NCBI GenBank assembly: GCA_022225965.2
Contig: JAKJXP020000028.1
Span: forward strand, 186,001-250,000
Source: Diatrype stigma
Lineage: Eukaryota > Ascomycota > Sordariomycetes > Xylariales > Diatrypaceae
Length of the DNA stretch: 64,000 nucleotides
Reading direction: 5' to 3'
Under the pieces are notes generated by a model. The model was not told where the DNA came from, ran no database searches, and worked only from the letters and a program-made list of their open reading frames with translations. Below, in pieces: positions 1-11,866 of the stretch. The first letter of the stretch is position 1; every line of letters begins with the position of its first letter. The translations under genes were made by a program, and so were the position numbers.

Positions 1-2573
1 TCATTTGCCGACCTTTGAACCTACCAGATCAAGAAGTCGGGGTACGATATTGTCGCGACGCTAGACTGGATGGCAGATTGAGAGGGGAAGCCCACGCCTC
101 TCTTTTCATCTCGCCATGTTGGCGATCGTTGAGATGCCTCTCATTGCAGCCAATCCGATCGTTTTCGTTTCTCAATTTTGCCGACATCGCAAGTTACTCG
201 GGTGTTATTAGAGGCGCTCCACATGGTGGGCTCGAGTGGCCTGGATGCGTGCGACGATCTGAATTCAGGGCAATCCCTTTTCAGGGTCCCTGTCGAATCC
301 GGTTCCGATTAGCCTTGGCCCACCGCAACGCGATGTTGCAAACGTCACATTAGGTAATAAACCCCCAAGGACAGGTTCGCCGCTTGCGCGGGCAGGCGGG
401 GGCTCTACGTTTCACGCACACCCAGACCACCATGGCCAATGACCTACTACGTAAAGCACGCAGCAGGATGCTGGATTTTCTTCTCCAACTAGCCTGGCCT
501 AGCTGGTTGGAGTTCGAGATTTTACAGCGGAACTGGCGCCCGCGGAACAATTCACGAGTCGAGAATGTGCATACGGCGTTCTTCCGCAGGAAAAGATGGG
601 CTTTTCTTACCTAATCGCTGCAAATCCTTGACGACACGCGAGACAACAAATTATCGCATCGACTTTCCAAAATTGTCACGGCTCCAATTTAAAAGTCTAT
701 TCTATAGTCCATTCTTTCCAGCATTGGGCGTCATGTCCCGATCTCGAGGGCATTTCTGGGTCTTCCAGGTGCAAGTGTATACCTACCTACCTATATACCT
801 ACCTAGGTAGGTACACTATACTGCCCGGAAGAACCAGGGTAGCCGGACTTCCTCCTCCGATGGGGCCGAACGGCACAACAATCTGGCGAGCAAAATGCCC
901 TAGACTTGTTATGCCAATCTGGGGGAATGCCATCACAAAATGGTGGATTCGATTCGATACAACGGCCCAGACTTGGCGTATGTCTCGTGCACCTGATCGC
1001 CTCCTGCTCAAACTCATTTCCTCGTCCCACATGAGGAATGGGTATCTCCCATAAGATCCTTCAACCATTCCATTATTCAATATTCTCGCATATCATGTTT
1101 ATCTCAAAAAGATACTTTCGGCACACTTAGCGACCTGTTTGTGCGACTTTCACAATACCCCATGGTGTTCGGTATCTACTTCGTCTTGTCTCCAAAGATC
1201 TAGAGCTAGATCTATCATGTATCTTCATGTATGCATCATGTCATTTCTCCCTTACATTTCATTATCACATATCCGGTAGCCACACATGGCGTGGTCTCCT
1301 TCTCTTTCCCAGCGTGATGCGCGAGCCTTGGTATGCATTGGGAAGGTGTTATATAGCTTAAAGGCGCAAAGCCGCAGCGGGAAGTGGGAACAGGTTGCAT
1401 TATCAGGCGTTGGAAGCTTCACTTCACGTGGGCCCTGTATCATTTAAGAGTTATATCTGGCTGAGATATTATGCATATAATATTCAGAATAACCGACAAC
1501 AATACATAAAATCAGAACAATATCAGGGCAGTGTGAAGCAGTGACGATGTGATAAAGCGTGTCGTTGTGTTTGAGATTTTTGCTAGCGGGTGTTTAGTGA
1601 GTGAGTGAATGAGTCAATATTGGCTTCTTACTCCGCTATCGCCTATCGTGCAGCTAGGACCCTGCATTACTGCCCAACTCCATCATGCAACCAAGAATCG
1701 AAGAAAAGTATTGAGAAAAAGCCTCGTCGCAGCGAAGAGACCCTGGCATGCACTCATACTACGTAGTAGCTTGGCTGTGAAGTTGCTGTACGGACTTGAC
1801 TACCAACACAATACAGTCTCGCCCTGGATCATGTTTGACTGACTACCTGGTACAGTGCCACGACAGCATGCACCACTCCGGTCAGACCCCCTCGCTCATG
1901 GCCTGTCTCTCGTCATGTCTCTCGTCCTGTCCATCACTATCTGTTCCCCTATTCGCTCCTACCCGGCTTCTATCAGTCAACACGTCATGAACTGCTTGAT
2001 CCTAGAAGACTGCCCTGGTAGTTTCGTGGGCCTCCCTTTCTTATCCTGGCCCCTCTCTCTTTAAGGGAATCCAGCCGAGGGGGGAAGGAGGCAACATGCG
2101 CAGTCTGCACCATCTGCCCCTGTGACTTCGCTAAGTACATATGCAGCAAGGTTTTGTCCTTCTGAGTCACTCAATACGAGACTGCAGATTTAATAACCTT
2201 GAAATAACTCGACTATGTGCATGCCAGTGCTAGATTAACGACAGCTGGGTGCTTATATAGCGGATACATATAATTGGTAAGAAATAGGGGCTAGCTACAC
2301 GAAGGTCGCGCTTGAATCCAATGACCAGTATTGCCTATTTTGGTACTACCAGCAAGCTTTGCCCCTGGCTAGGTAGTTATGATTAAGGGTGACTGTGATG
2401 TGACAAAGTATATTATATATCAGTCGCTAATATGTACACTTGGTATTCACGGAAGTTTGAAAACATACGGCGCAACTACATATATATATATATATATATA
2501 TAGCACATATGTACCCCTTATATTCCATCCGAGCTCGCTAACGTGTACCTAGGGTGCCTTTTCACTTTTATTT
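1..2573. other. intergenic, no gene recognised
   Basis: No reading frame here has recognisable protein character or a plausible splice structure. The stretch is moderately AT-rich and contains an 18-bp perfect palindrome built from TACC/GGTA units at 797-814 and a (TA)n tract near 2481. It may include the 3' flank of the GH18 gene that ends at 2574. Confidence 0.5.
2481..2502. repeat. (TA)n microsatellite
   Basis: Eleven uninterrupted TA units, lying about 70 bp beyond the stop codon of the GH18 gene. Confidence 0.9.
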
Positions 2574-3635
2574 CTACGCGACGTAGTTCCTATAAAACCT
2601 CTTCGCCTCGCGCCGGAACAACCTGTAATCCCTCCGCACGGCGCGGCGCACCTTCTCGGTCTTGGAGATCTCCCGGGCGACGACCTGGGTGCCCGAGGCG
2701 ATGGCATCGCGCATCCAGGCGGCCCACTGCTGGGGGTTGGCGGCGCCGCCGGGCAGGCTGTTGAAGTACTCCCAGCCGGCAACGCCGCCGAAGGTGGGGT
2801 TCTTGGCGGCGAGCTCCCGAAGCACGGGCTGGACGGCGTCGAGGCTGACGTAGCCGTTGCCGTTGTCCGGGCTGGTCAGCTGGCCCATGACGACCTTGTC
2901 GGCGGGGAAGCCGTCGTCGAGGATGTCCTCGTAGTCGGCGGCGCTGCTGGCGTCGCCCCACCCGTAGTAGAACTGGCCGTTGTAGAAGGCGATCGACGAC
3001 CCCCGCTGCGCCTCGAGGTCGAAGTAGCTGAACCCGCTCAGGTTGCCGCCGCCCTCGGTCAGCGCCGCCGCCACGGGCGCCAGCGTGACGACGAAGCCGT
3101 CGCCGAAGTCGGCCTTGAGCCGGTCGATCAGCCGGACCACGCCGTCGAGCGACATGGCCTGCTCGACGTCGAGGTCCAGGCCCTGGAGGTTGTAGGCGCC
3201 GACGAAGTCGTGCAGCGGCGCGTAGTACGTCTCGAAGTCCTGCTCGAGCCGCGACCAGGACCCGGCCGCGGCCCCGCCCACCATGGCCATCACCGTCACG
3301 CCGGCCGCCTGCAGCGCCGCCGCGTCGCTCCACACGTGGTCGAAGATGGCGTTGTCCGGGTTGAAGTCGTTCAGCCGGATCCAGCCGTCCGCCTCGTCGA
3401 CGATGTGGACCGCCCCGATCAGCACGTGCGTCGCCGCCACGTCGCCGTCCGCGATCAGCGGGAGCAGCGACACGGGCGTCGTGGCCGAGCCGTTGTAGTG
3501 CGTCGTCTGGTAGTACACCACGACCCGGTGGTCGGCCGCCTGCGCGTAGTTGCAGGCCAGCAGCGCCACCAGCGCCGCCAGGAGGGGGAAGAGCCGGGCG
3601 GATGGCCCGGTGGTGAGGGGGTTGTAGGCCAGCAT
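2574..3635 (-). CDS. secreted GH18-type glycosidase (chitinase / endo-beta-N-acetylglucosaminidase-like)
   Basis: Intronless, 353 aa. Residues 1-33 look like a signal peptide: a hydrophobic core (LFPLLAALVALLA) followed by an AQA-A cleavage context, so the protein is probably secreted. A GH18 TIM barrel follows. The active-site strand reads QGLDLDVE (residues 151-158) against the family pattern DGxDxDxE, so the acid/base Glu158 and the two preceding Asp are kept and only the first Asp is replaced by Gln. A later GVAGWEYFNS segment (near residue 285) is the typical GH18 strand-8 region with its Trp. The last 30 residues form an unusual Arg/Lys-rich tail. Family members hydrolyse beta-1,4 GlcNAc linkages in chitin or N-glycans; the exact substrate cannot be read from sequence. 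The coding region is very GC-rich compared with its flanks. Confidence 0.85.
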   Translation of the reverse strand: MLAYNPLTTGPSARLFPLLAALVALLACNYAQAADHRVVVYYQTTHYNGSATTPVSLLPLIADGDVAATHVLIGAVHIVDEADGWIRLNDFNPDNAIFDHVWSDAAALQAAGVTVMAMVGGAAAGSWSRLEQDFETYYAPLHDFVGAYNLQGLDLDVEQAMSLDGVVRLIDRLKADFGDGFVVTLAPVAAALTEGGGNLSGFSYFDLEAQRGSSIAFYNGQFYYGWGDASSAADYEDILDDGFPADKVVMGQLTSPDNGNGYVSLDAVQPVLRELAAKNPTFGGVAGWEYFNSLPGGAANPQQWAAWMRDAIASGTQVVAREISKTEKVRRAVRRDYRLFRREAKRFYRNYVA

Positions 3636-6139
3636 CCTTTGCGAGGGAGGGGAGGGGGTTTCTCCCTGCCTGAACTGGTTGAACTAGATGGATATCTAGG
3701 GGGGGGGGGGGGGGGGTTGCTGGAAGAAGCGAAAGAGGGCGGCGGACGAAAAAGTGACCACGACCACGATGCAGGATGTTTCGGTGCTGAGATCGACTGG
3801 AGAGGCGGGGGCCGTGAAGACCTTATTATATATACCCAAGTATATATATGCATGATTTCAGACGACCAGACCACCTACCACTTACCTACCTGCCTACCTA
3901 TGTCGTTACATGTCTGCCTGTTGTGCTACCGCTTCTTTCCCGGGGGTGGAACCGTGGAACCGTGGAACCGTTCCCTGAGCTTGACCTAAACATCCCAGAC
4001 AGCTCGCTTTCAGCTACCTATCCACTTATGACCTGACTAGCCATTGTACGTACACAAACCTTATAAACGCCGGCCCCGACAAGGGGAGGCATGCGGCTAT
4101 GCTGCTGTGGATTACTTAGACTACCTACTTCGGCACCTATAGGCAAGCAGCTGAGCGCGTCGTGCGGAGGGGATCGACGAAACGTTCCTTCAGCGGAGAC
4201 ACAGGCGCAGGGATGGGTTTGCGTGCTGCACGATGCTTCTGCTGCTACATACTGACTGACTTGGAAGCTGGATAAGGGGCGGCTGGTCTGGGGGTTTGGA
4301 GGTTGGCACAGCAGCTCTCTTTCTCTCATGCGTTTTGTTCGCGTTTTCTACCCTCGGGTGTTGAATTGCGAGGTTAAATAGAGATATTGTCTGGTCTGGA
4401 CAAGCATCTGATCCAGGGACATGCCGTCGCCGTTGCCGTACTACCTGGCCGCCTTTACTACATTCTGCAGGTCCCAAGCCAGATCGCGGCCGGATCGCAT
4501 GGCCTCGATGAGGATAGCCAGCCCCGATGCGACTTTCCCTGTTGAACACCCAGCGAAAGCATGCATACATGGAAGGGGAATAGGAAGGCCGGCAGGCAAG
4601 GGGAACTAATTAAGGGCAGAACCCGAGTTCCTATAGACTAGCTAGCTACGTAGACTCCTTACCTAGTAACCAGCTTTCGATGTGTTGTTTTGTTGATCAG
4701 GACCTGCACGCCTCCTACCTGCTATTCTTGGATAACTATCAGCACTAACTAAGCTCGTGATGGAACAATGCAGGGTACCAACAGTGCATACAGCTATAGC
4801 CCTATGCTGGGCTGGGCTGTGGCATGGAGCGATGTGGATCACGGACGGCCTTAGATCTTAAGCTTAAGCCATTAACTATTGCTTTGCCGACATATGTATG
4901 TGCATGGTATGTAGCAGCTTCTATTTTTGGACAATAGAAGAATAGCTGAACTCGGCTTATACATAGGTAGTAGGGCCGGTCCGTGAACATACATATGTAG
5001 ACACTCTGTCTGGTCTGAGCTACGTATGTAGATCGAGAGACTGAAGGGAACCCCCCCGGCTTATGCATGATTAAGGGGACAGCTACCCGCTTCAGTGATC
5101 AGTGGAGGCTTCCTGATGATTGTGATCGAACATTGGAGAAAGCTTTGCTGATGGCGTAACGAAGCCGGTGGAGAAGTAAAAGGCGGCTGCTCTCTACCTA
5201 TTCATACGTGTTGGCGAGGGTGTCGAGTATTCAAAATTCAAGTATAATCAGGAGACAAAAGCATAGGCATTTAACTAATAGGTCTTAGATGCCCTACAAG
5301 GCAGATGCAGGGTTGAAATCCCACTTCACTCTGACGAATGCGTTGCAAACAAGATAAACAGCCTGAGGTGAAGCATCAGAAAAACCTAAAGGTAACGGAC
5401 ATACATCCCCAATACACTGAGCTGTCGGATTACTAGAAGTCTAAAATGACACTATGAGACCTGTATGTAGTATATAGTATATAGTATGTAGTATGTTAGA
5501 AGGTAGAAGTTAACTATAAGGAAAGAGCAAGGAAGTAATGTTCAACCGCGTAACAAATTGATGGCTATTTCCGTCCGGATATTCAAAGAGGGAACATGGA
5601 TATACCTTAATATTCACGTCAAAACGGATTATCGGATTATTTTCAAGTTTGAAGCATTTCTCATATAAAGCCGAACTACAACGCCTTATCGATAACTTCG
5701 GACTTAAGCCAGATCAACGTACGTGCCTACATAATTGGAGCCGATTTATAGATTACCTAACACTAACTAACTAATAGATCAATGCGTCATACCGAAGCAG
5801 GCACCTGCAGGCATCAGATTGCCGCTTTCCTTTCTTTCATCGCACCGAATCAACCATCAACTGCATGTGCTTTTCAACAAACGACTACCAAGTAGAGACG
5901 GACCAACGTAAGCCAGAGGGTAGAGCAGGTATCATCCTCTGTTGCAACTTCCAGCATAATGACCTCTCGATAATCCCTTATTACCGTACATCCATCTACC
6001 TACCGCCTAGCTGTTCTGGTTTGGAGGGTTCTCCCTTGAGACTGCGAGTCCTATACCCACTGCGCTGCTACCTGAGACACCAGTTACAACCAGTTACAGG
6101 ATACCTTCCTACATGTGACCCCTTCCCGTCGTAGCAACA
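3636..6139. other. intergenic, no gene recognised
   Basis: Divergent spacer between the GH18 gene (-) and RAD26 (+). It holds an 18-nt G run, TATA-rich stretches around 3828-3851 that could serve the GH18 gene, and TACC/GGTA-type microsatellite sequence. I see no convincing coding frame. The last few hundred bases should carry the RAD26 promoter and leader. Confidence 0.5.
3699..3716. repeat. poly-G tract, 18 nt
   Basis: Uninterrupted run of G, 64 bp upstream of the GH18 start codon (poly-C on the coding strand of that gene). Homopolymers of this length are unstable and error-prone to sequence. Confidence 0.9.
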
Positions 6140-9100
6140 ATGGATTCTGGTGCCGATGGAGCTGCTGAACAAGGCTTAGAACCCAAGACTAATGCAAATA
6201 ATGATAATGACGCACCAACTATGGCTCAAGTAGCTGCCATCATCCAAACACCGGGCCCCGATGACGATGGCGACGGTAAGGATCTCACCAATGCTACTCT
6301 CGACGAGGAATCAGCCCTGCGAAACCTTACGGCCAATGTCCGCGACCAAGATGACCTCGAACGAGATATATCATACCAAGCAAACATAGCCTTGATCGAA
6401 GCCGAGGACAAGCGGGATGAGAAACGCATCGAGAAGGCTCAGGCGAATATATTGAAACTCGAGGCCCAGAAGAAGTCCCAGGAGGAGCGATTTCGAAAGG
6501 CCATTGGCAAACCTGATTTGAAGATCAGGATACGAGAGGAAATTTCGCGCATTGACGCTGAGATCGACCTCGCCGACAAAGACATAGCCGACTTCCATGC
6601 GCGCATCGAACAAAGACACCAGGCCGGTGATGTTGGTGATGTCGTGCAGAGTGGAAACAAGAAACTGCCCAATGAGAGTCATCGCGAGTTTCTCATTCGG
6701 ACGGGAAAGATCACCCCGTTTGCCAACATCGGCGGGCCACGACCGGAAGGTGTCCAAGGTGAACTGGCCAATGCTTTGGTCGATGCCGAAGACGAAGCCG
6801 CTGCGGAAGAATTGGAAGAGCAGGCTGGTTATGAACCGCGGTCCCACCAAAACTTGCGCGCGCCTGGATTTGCCGAAGAGCCTGACCCAGCTAGCACAGC
6901 CCCCGAGAACGAGTTCTCTCTACGTCCACGAAAAAAGCGAAAGGTACAGCGAGCTGCGGCCTCGGATGATGATGAATTCACACCCCAAGCGTCTGATGAC
7001 GCTATAGCAGAAGCAGACTTCGTTGACGACGAGGGTTCCGAAGACTATGACCTTACAGAGAGACCACGTAAAAAGCCTACAAAACCACAGCAGGACGAAG
7101 GGAAGTTAGACATCAGTAAAATCGATGACGGGAATGAGGCCAACTATCAAAGGCGCCTTGCAGACTGGGTCGACAGGCGTAGCAGAGCAAGACTGCGGCG
7201 ACAACAAGAGGGTAATACCGAAGGGCAAGGGTCAAGTGAAGACGTTAATGATGCCACTGAAGAAGACGAGGAATGGTTCAAGCCCTCGCCAGACGAGCCC
7301 GATCATCATTTCGAAAATGGCCTCAAATTACCTGGAGACATATACCCTGCCCTGTTCGATTACCAGAAGACTGGTGTGCAATGGCTCGCTGAGCTTTACA
7401 ACCAGAGGGTCGGTGGTATCATTGGTGACGAGATGGGCTTGGGTAAAACAGTACAGCTTATCTCGTTCGTCGCCGCACTGCATTATAGCAAGATGCTGAA
7501 CAAACCTGTCATAGTCGTAGCGCCAGCAACTGTGCTCAAGCAATGGGTCAATGAGTTTCACCGCTGGTGGCCGCCTCTACGAGTGTCCATTCTACACTCG
7601 TCTGGTAGTGGTATGCTCAACGTTAGGGACGAGGGCATGATTGAGGACGAGGATTTGTCGTGGGACAAGCGACAGGAGGTCCGTAAAGTCAACAAGTCCG
7701 CCAAGAAAATTGTTGACAGGGTCGTCAAGCATGGCCACGTGCTGGTCACCACCTATGCTGGCTTGCAAACCTACGACAATATACTGATACCGGTAGAATG
7801 GGGATACGCCGTTCTAGATGAAGGCCATAAGATCCGTAACCCAAACACAGCTATTACGATATATTGCAAGGAGCTGCGTACTCAAAACCGGGTTATCTTG
7901 TCTGGCACACCTATGCAGAACAATCTGATGGAATTATGGTCGCTTTTTGACTTCATCTTCCCGATGCGATTGGGGACATTGGTCGATTTCCGGAACCAAT
8001 TCGAGATTCCGATTCGTCTTGGAGGATATGCGAACGCTACAAACCTGCAAATCATGACAGCTCAAAAGTGTGCTGAGACTCTCAAAGACACCATTAGTCC
8101 GTATCTGCTACAACGACTCAAAGTGGACGTCGCAGCCGACCTCCCCAAGAAAAGCGAGCAGGTTCTTTTCTGCAAGCTCACTCGACCGCAACAGGATGCA
8201 TATGAGCTATTCCTCAATTCGGACGAAATGTCTGCCATCATAAACCGGACGAGACAGTCTCTCTACGGCATTGATATTCTGAGGAAGATCTGCAATCACC
8301 CAGACCTGCTTGACCCTCGTCTAAAGCATAAAGTAGGGCACAAGTGGGGAGCAGCCAACAAATCTGGTAAAATGCAGGTCGTCAAGGCTCTGTTACAGAT
8401 GTGGAAGCGCTTCGGGCACAAAACCCTTCTGTTCAGTCAAGGTGTTCAGATGCTTGATATCCTGGAATCATTCGTGAGGCGCTTAGACGGCATCAAGTAC
8501 CTTCGCATGGATGGCGGAACAGCGATCAAGGACAGACAAACTCTTGTTGATCAGTTCAACAACGACCCCGATCTTGATTTGTTTCTGCTAACGACAAAGG
8601 TCGGCGGATTGGGTGTCAATTTGACTGGAGCAAATCGGGTCATCATCTTCGACCCGGATTGGAACCCTTCGACTGATGTGCAAGCCCGGGAGAGAGCATG
8701 GCGCCTGGGTCAAAAGAAGGAAGTTACTATCTACCGACTTATGACTGCGGGCACCATAGAGGAGAAGATCTACCACCGACAGATCTTCAAGCAATTTCTC
8801 AGTAACAAGGTTTTGAAAGATCCAAAGCAGCGCACCACATTCCAGCTTCACGATTTACATGATCTGTTCACTCTAGGCTCTTCCGAAGAGGGCACCACTG
8901 AGACCGGGAAGTTGTTCGAGGGGTCCGAAGTCAAGTTCACCAACTCACCAACACGCAATGGAACAGCACCACCACCCTCGAATGGCCCCGATACGAAAGC
9001 ATCATCATCTGCAAATGCGGCTGCTAGCAAACAACCCAGCAGCGACGAGCCGACCTCCAATCATGATCACGATCACGATCACGACAGCACCGAGGACCTT

Positions 9101-9790
9101 CGGGGCATCACCGGCGTAGCGAGCCTCGAGGCCTTCCAGGCTGACGCGAGCGCGGAGCCCGCCCCCAGCGAGGAGGACCGCATTATGGAGGGTCTCTTCG
9201 CGCGCTCCGGCGCGCTCCACTCGGCCCTCGAGCACGATCAAATCGTCAACGGCAAGCGCAAGCCTCAGGCCAACCCCGCCATTCTTCAGCAAGAAGCCAA
9301 CCGCGTCGCGGCCTCAGCGGCCGCCTCGCTCCGCCGTGCCGCCGAGCAGGCCCGCTCCGTCCCCATCGGCACGGTGACGTGGACAGGCGAGGTGGGCGAG
9401 GCCGGCCGGCCTATGGCGGCGGCGAATATCCGCCGTGGTGGCGGTGGCGGCGGCGGTCCGGGCTCGGCGGGCATCCTGGCAGGGCTTGCGGACCGGCAGG
9501 GATTGAATCATAGTCCCGGTGGTAGTGGCAGCAGCCGAAACAACTCCCCCGCGCCCGCGCGGTCGTCTCCGGGGGCCGCTACGACGGTAAGAGCCAGGGA
9601 TTTCGAGAGGATGATCCCCGACTTCATCCGGCGGCATGGCGGGCAGGTGCCGACGAAGCTGCTCGTCGACCACTTCAACCCCTACTGCGTGACGAACCAG
9701 CAGTCGGCCGAGTTCAAGGCGGCGCTGAACCGCGTCGCGCGCATGGAGAAGAAAGGGTCGAGCATGCGGGCTATCTGGGCGCTGCGGTGA
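6140..9790 (+). CDS. RAD26: Rad26/CSB (ERCC6)-type SWI2/SNF2 ATPase, transcription-coupled repair
   Basis: Intronless, 1216 aa. Rad26/CSB is a nuclear DNA translocase that recognises stalled RNA polymerase II and starts transcription-coupled nucleotide excision repair. Residues about 70-160 form a charged coiled coil. An NLS-like RPRKKRKVQR lies near 262-271, amid acidic stretches. The SNF2 core follows: Walker A GDEMGLGKT near 429, DEGH box near 560, and helicase motif VI QARERAWRLGQ near 847. The LPGDIYPALFDYQKTGVQWL entry and the LFDFIFPMRLG segment are typical of the CSB branch rather than of other SNF2 proteins. Near 974 there is a His-Asp repeat and near 1097 a Gly run, both in a disordered region. 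The last about 65 residues (ARDFERMIPDFIRRHGGQVP onward) match the winged-helix tail of CSB. Length fits fungal orthologues. Confidence 0.93.
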   Translation: MDSGADGAAEQGLEPKTNANNDNDAPTMAQVAAIIQTPGPDDDGDGKDLTNATLDEESALRNLTANVRDQDDLERDISYQANIALIEAEDKRDEKRIEKAQANILKLEAQKKSQEERFRKAIGKPDLKIRIREEISRIDAEIDLADKDIADFHARIEQRHQAGDVGDVVQSGNKKLPNESHREFLIRTGKITPFANIGGPRPEGVQGELANALVDAEDEAAAEELEEQAGYEPRSHQNLRAPGFAEEPDPASTAPENEFSLRPRKKRKVQRAAASDDDEFTPQASDDAIAEADFVDDEGSEDYDLTERPRKKPTKPQQDEGKLDISKIDDGNEANYQRRLADWVDRRSRARLRRQQEGNTEGQGSSEDVNDATEEDEEWFKPSPDEPDHHFENGLKLPGDIYPALFDYQKTGVQWLAELYNQRVGGIIGDEMGLGKTVQLISFVAALHYSKMLNKPVIVVAPATVLKQWVNEFHRWWPPLRVSILHSSGSGMLNVRDEGMIEDEDLSWDKRQEVRKVNKSAKKIVDRVVKHGHVLVTTYAGLQTYDNILIPVEWGYAVLDEGHKIRNPNTAITIYCKELRTQNRVILSGTPMQNNLMELWSLFDFIFPMRLGTLVDFRNQFEIPIRLGGYANATNLQIMTAQKCAETLKDTISPYLLQRLKVDVAADLPKKSEQVLFCKLTRPQQDAYELFLNSDEMSAIINRTRQSLYGIDILRKICNHPDLLDPRLKHKVGHKWGAANKSGKMQVVKALLQMWKRFGHKTLLFSQGVQMLDILESFVRRLDGIKYLRMDGGTAIKDRQTLVDQFNNDPDLDLFLLTTKVGGLGVNLTGANRVIIFDPDWNPSTDVQARERAWRLGQKKEVTIYRLMTAGTIEEKIYHRQIFKQFLSNKVLKDPKQRTTFQLHDLHDLFTLGSSEEGTTETGKLFEGSEVKFTNSPTRNGTAPPPSNGPDTKASSSANAAASKQPSSDEPTSNHDHDHDHDSTEDLRGITGVASLEAFQADASAEPAPSEEDRIMEGLFARSGALHSALEHDQIVNGKRKPQANPAILQQEANRVAASAAASLRRAAEQARSVPIGTVTWTGEVGEAGRPMAAANIRRGGGGGGGPGSAGILAGLADRQGLNHSPGGSGSSRNNSPAPARSSPGAATTVRARDFERMIPDFIRRHGGQVPTKLLVDHFNPYCVTNQQSAEFKAALNRVARMEKKGSSMRAIWALR

Positions 9791-10558
9791 TATTGAGATC
9801 CAGGTGAGGTGAGGTGAGGTGATAAGACGTCAATTTACACATATCATGTCTTAGCGAGGTCCGATATCTTGGGAGTAGGGTAGGAATTGGAGGGTCATGA
9901 TACCCCCTGGTCAGGTTGCGGCGTTACGTATTTGGTTGGCGTTGATTTTGCACATACATAGCTATGTAGATGAGCACCCGCCTACTGGGTAGATATTTAC
10001 ATGCCTAGGCACATACGGACCATAGTCAACGAGGAGATTTTGTGATTACTTGATCAGCAAAATTCTCGGTTTTTAGATTCACAGCATAAATCGAAAAAGG
10101 GTTTCGCATTCAGGGTTCACATTGCAAGCTTTCATATGAGCACTCGAAAGAAGATGGATACAATCCAGAAGTGTTGGTGACCATTATGGGGGTCTTGTTG
10201 TTTTGTTTTCATTCATTTATGAGTTCTCTGCTGTAGCCGTGCCAGAAGCATCATGTGACAAATGTTGGCGAAGCCACCACACAACAGTCTCTCTCGCTTG
10301 CAGATAGAAAGTAGTGATCCATTGGGGTTGGAGACCAGGCATGCTCTTCTTCCGAGAGAGATCCCTAAATATTTCATGCCGTTCTCCTCGTAATTGTCAA
10401 CACCACAGAGAAGAAGTCTAGATGCAAAACCATGACCCCCGCGCCATCGCAGCCGCCGCCACAAGTATCATCAGCTTCACAATCGTAATCGGGTGATCGA
10501 GTCGTTGATGGCGATGATGGCGATGACCATGACAGGGAAAGACGCCGTCGTGATGCGC
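9791..10558. other. convergent intergenic spacer
   Basis: Lies between the 3' ends of RAD26 (+) and the S14 gene (-), so it should contain both 3' UTRs and poly(A) sites. A short GAGGT repeat sits just after the RAD26 stop (9803-9822). No gene seen. Confidence 0.5.
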
Positions 10559-11309
<751 letters not shown>

Positions 11310-11866
11310 GGTGAATGTTGCTTGGGGACTGGCTTTGGCTGGGTGTGAAGCTTGAAGAAGATCTCTCGAGGGGTTGACACTTGACGGCAGATTTTCTCGG
11401 AGTCCAGGCGGGAGGAAGTTGCACAGGCAGGGCTTGTGGTTTTTGCGTGGGGGAAAAACACTGGCGGTCAGGATCGGCAGTAGCCGGATATTTGCGATTG
11501 CCGAATCCAATTGATAAGCCAGACAATGCGCATTTTGTGTGGTTTGTGTGGGTATGTATGGTAATGATTACCACCCGTAGGTATCGATTGATTGGGCCTC
11601 AGGTTAGAGCGAACCCTACTGTTCGCTAAGATAACGAGCTTTGACCACGCCGTAAGTAGTCGCAGCTTGCCCACGCATTGGATCTGGCCAATCAGACACT
11701 TGCTCTCCACTTCAGAATCCACAATCCACACGAAAATTTACTTTTCTCTGCTACCTGATGAGAACTTCCTTTCAGTCTTTCCTTCCTCCCAGCCAGTCCA
11801 ACAACTTCAACACCCAACGCCCAACGCCAATCGACCAGCCCACGACAACCGGCCCGTCTCGACACA
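11310..11866. promoter_or_regulatory. shared divergent promoter of S14 and L7 genes
   Basis: The 557 bp between the S14 start codon (-) and the L7 start codon (+) must contain both promoters. At 11608-11627 there is a perfect inverted repeat with 7-bp arms, AGCGAAC and GTTCGCT, around a 6-bp spacer CCTACT, close to the middle of the region. It is a candidate operator for a dimeric regulator. Pairing of two ribosomal protein genes suggests co-ordinated expression; the role of the repeat is inference. Confidence 0.6.

Noticed and set aside
5300..5350. tRNA-like B-box word GGTTGAAATCC
   Set aside because: No A box at the right distance and no cloverleaf could be drawn.
10010..10040. Start resembling dispersed fungal 5S rRNA (ACATACGGACCATAG)
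   Set aside because: Similarity stops after about 15 bases; the conserved internal control region of 5S is absent.
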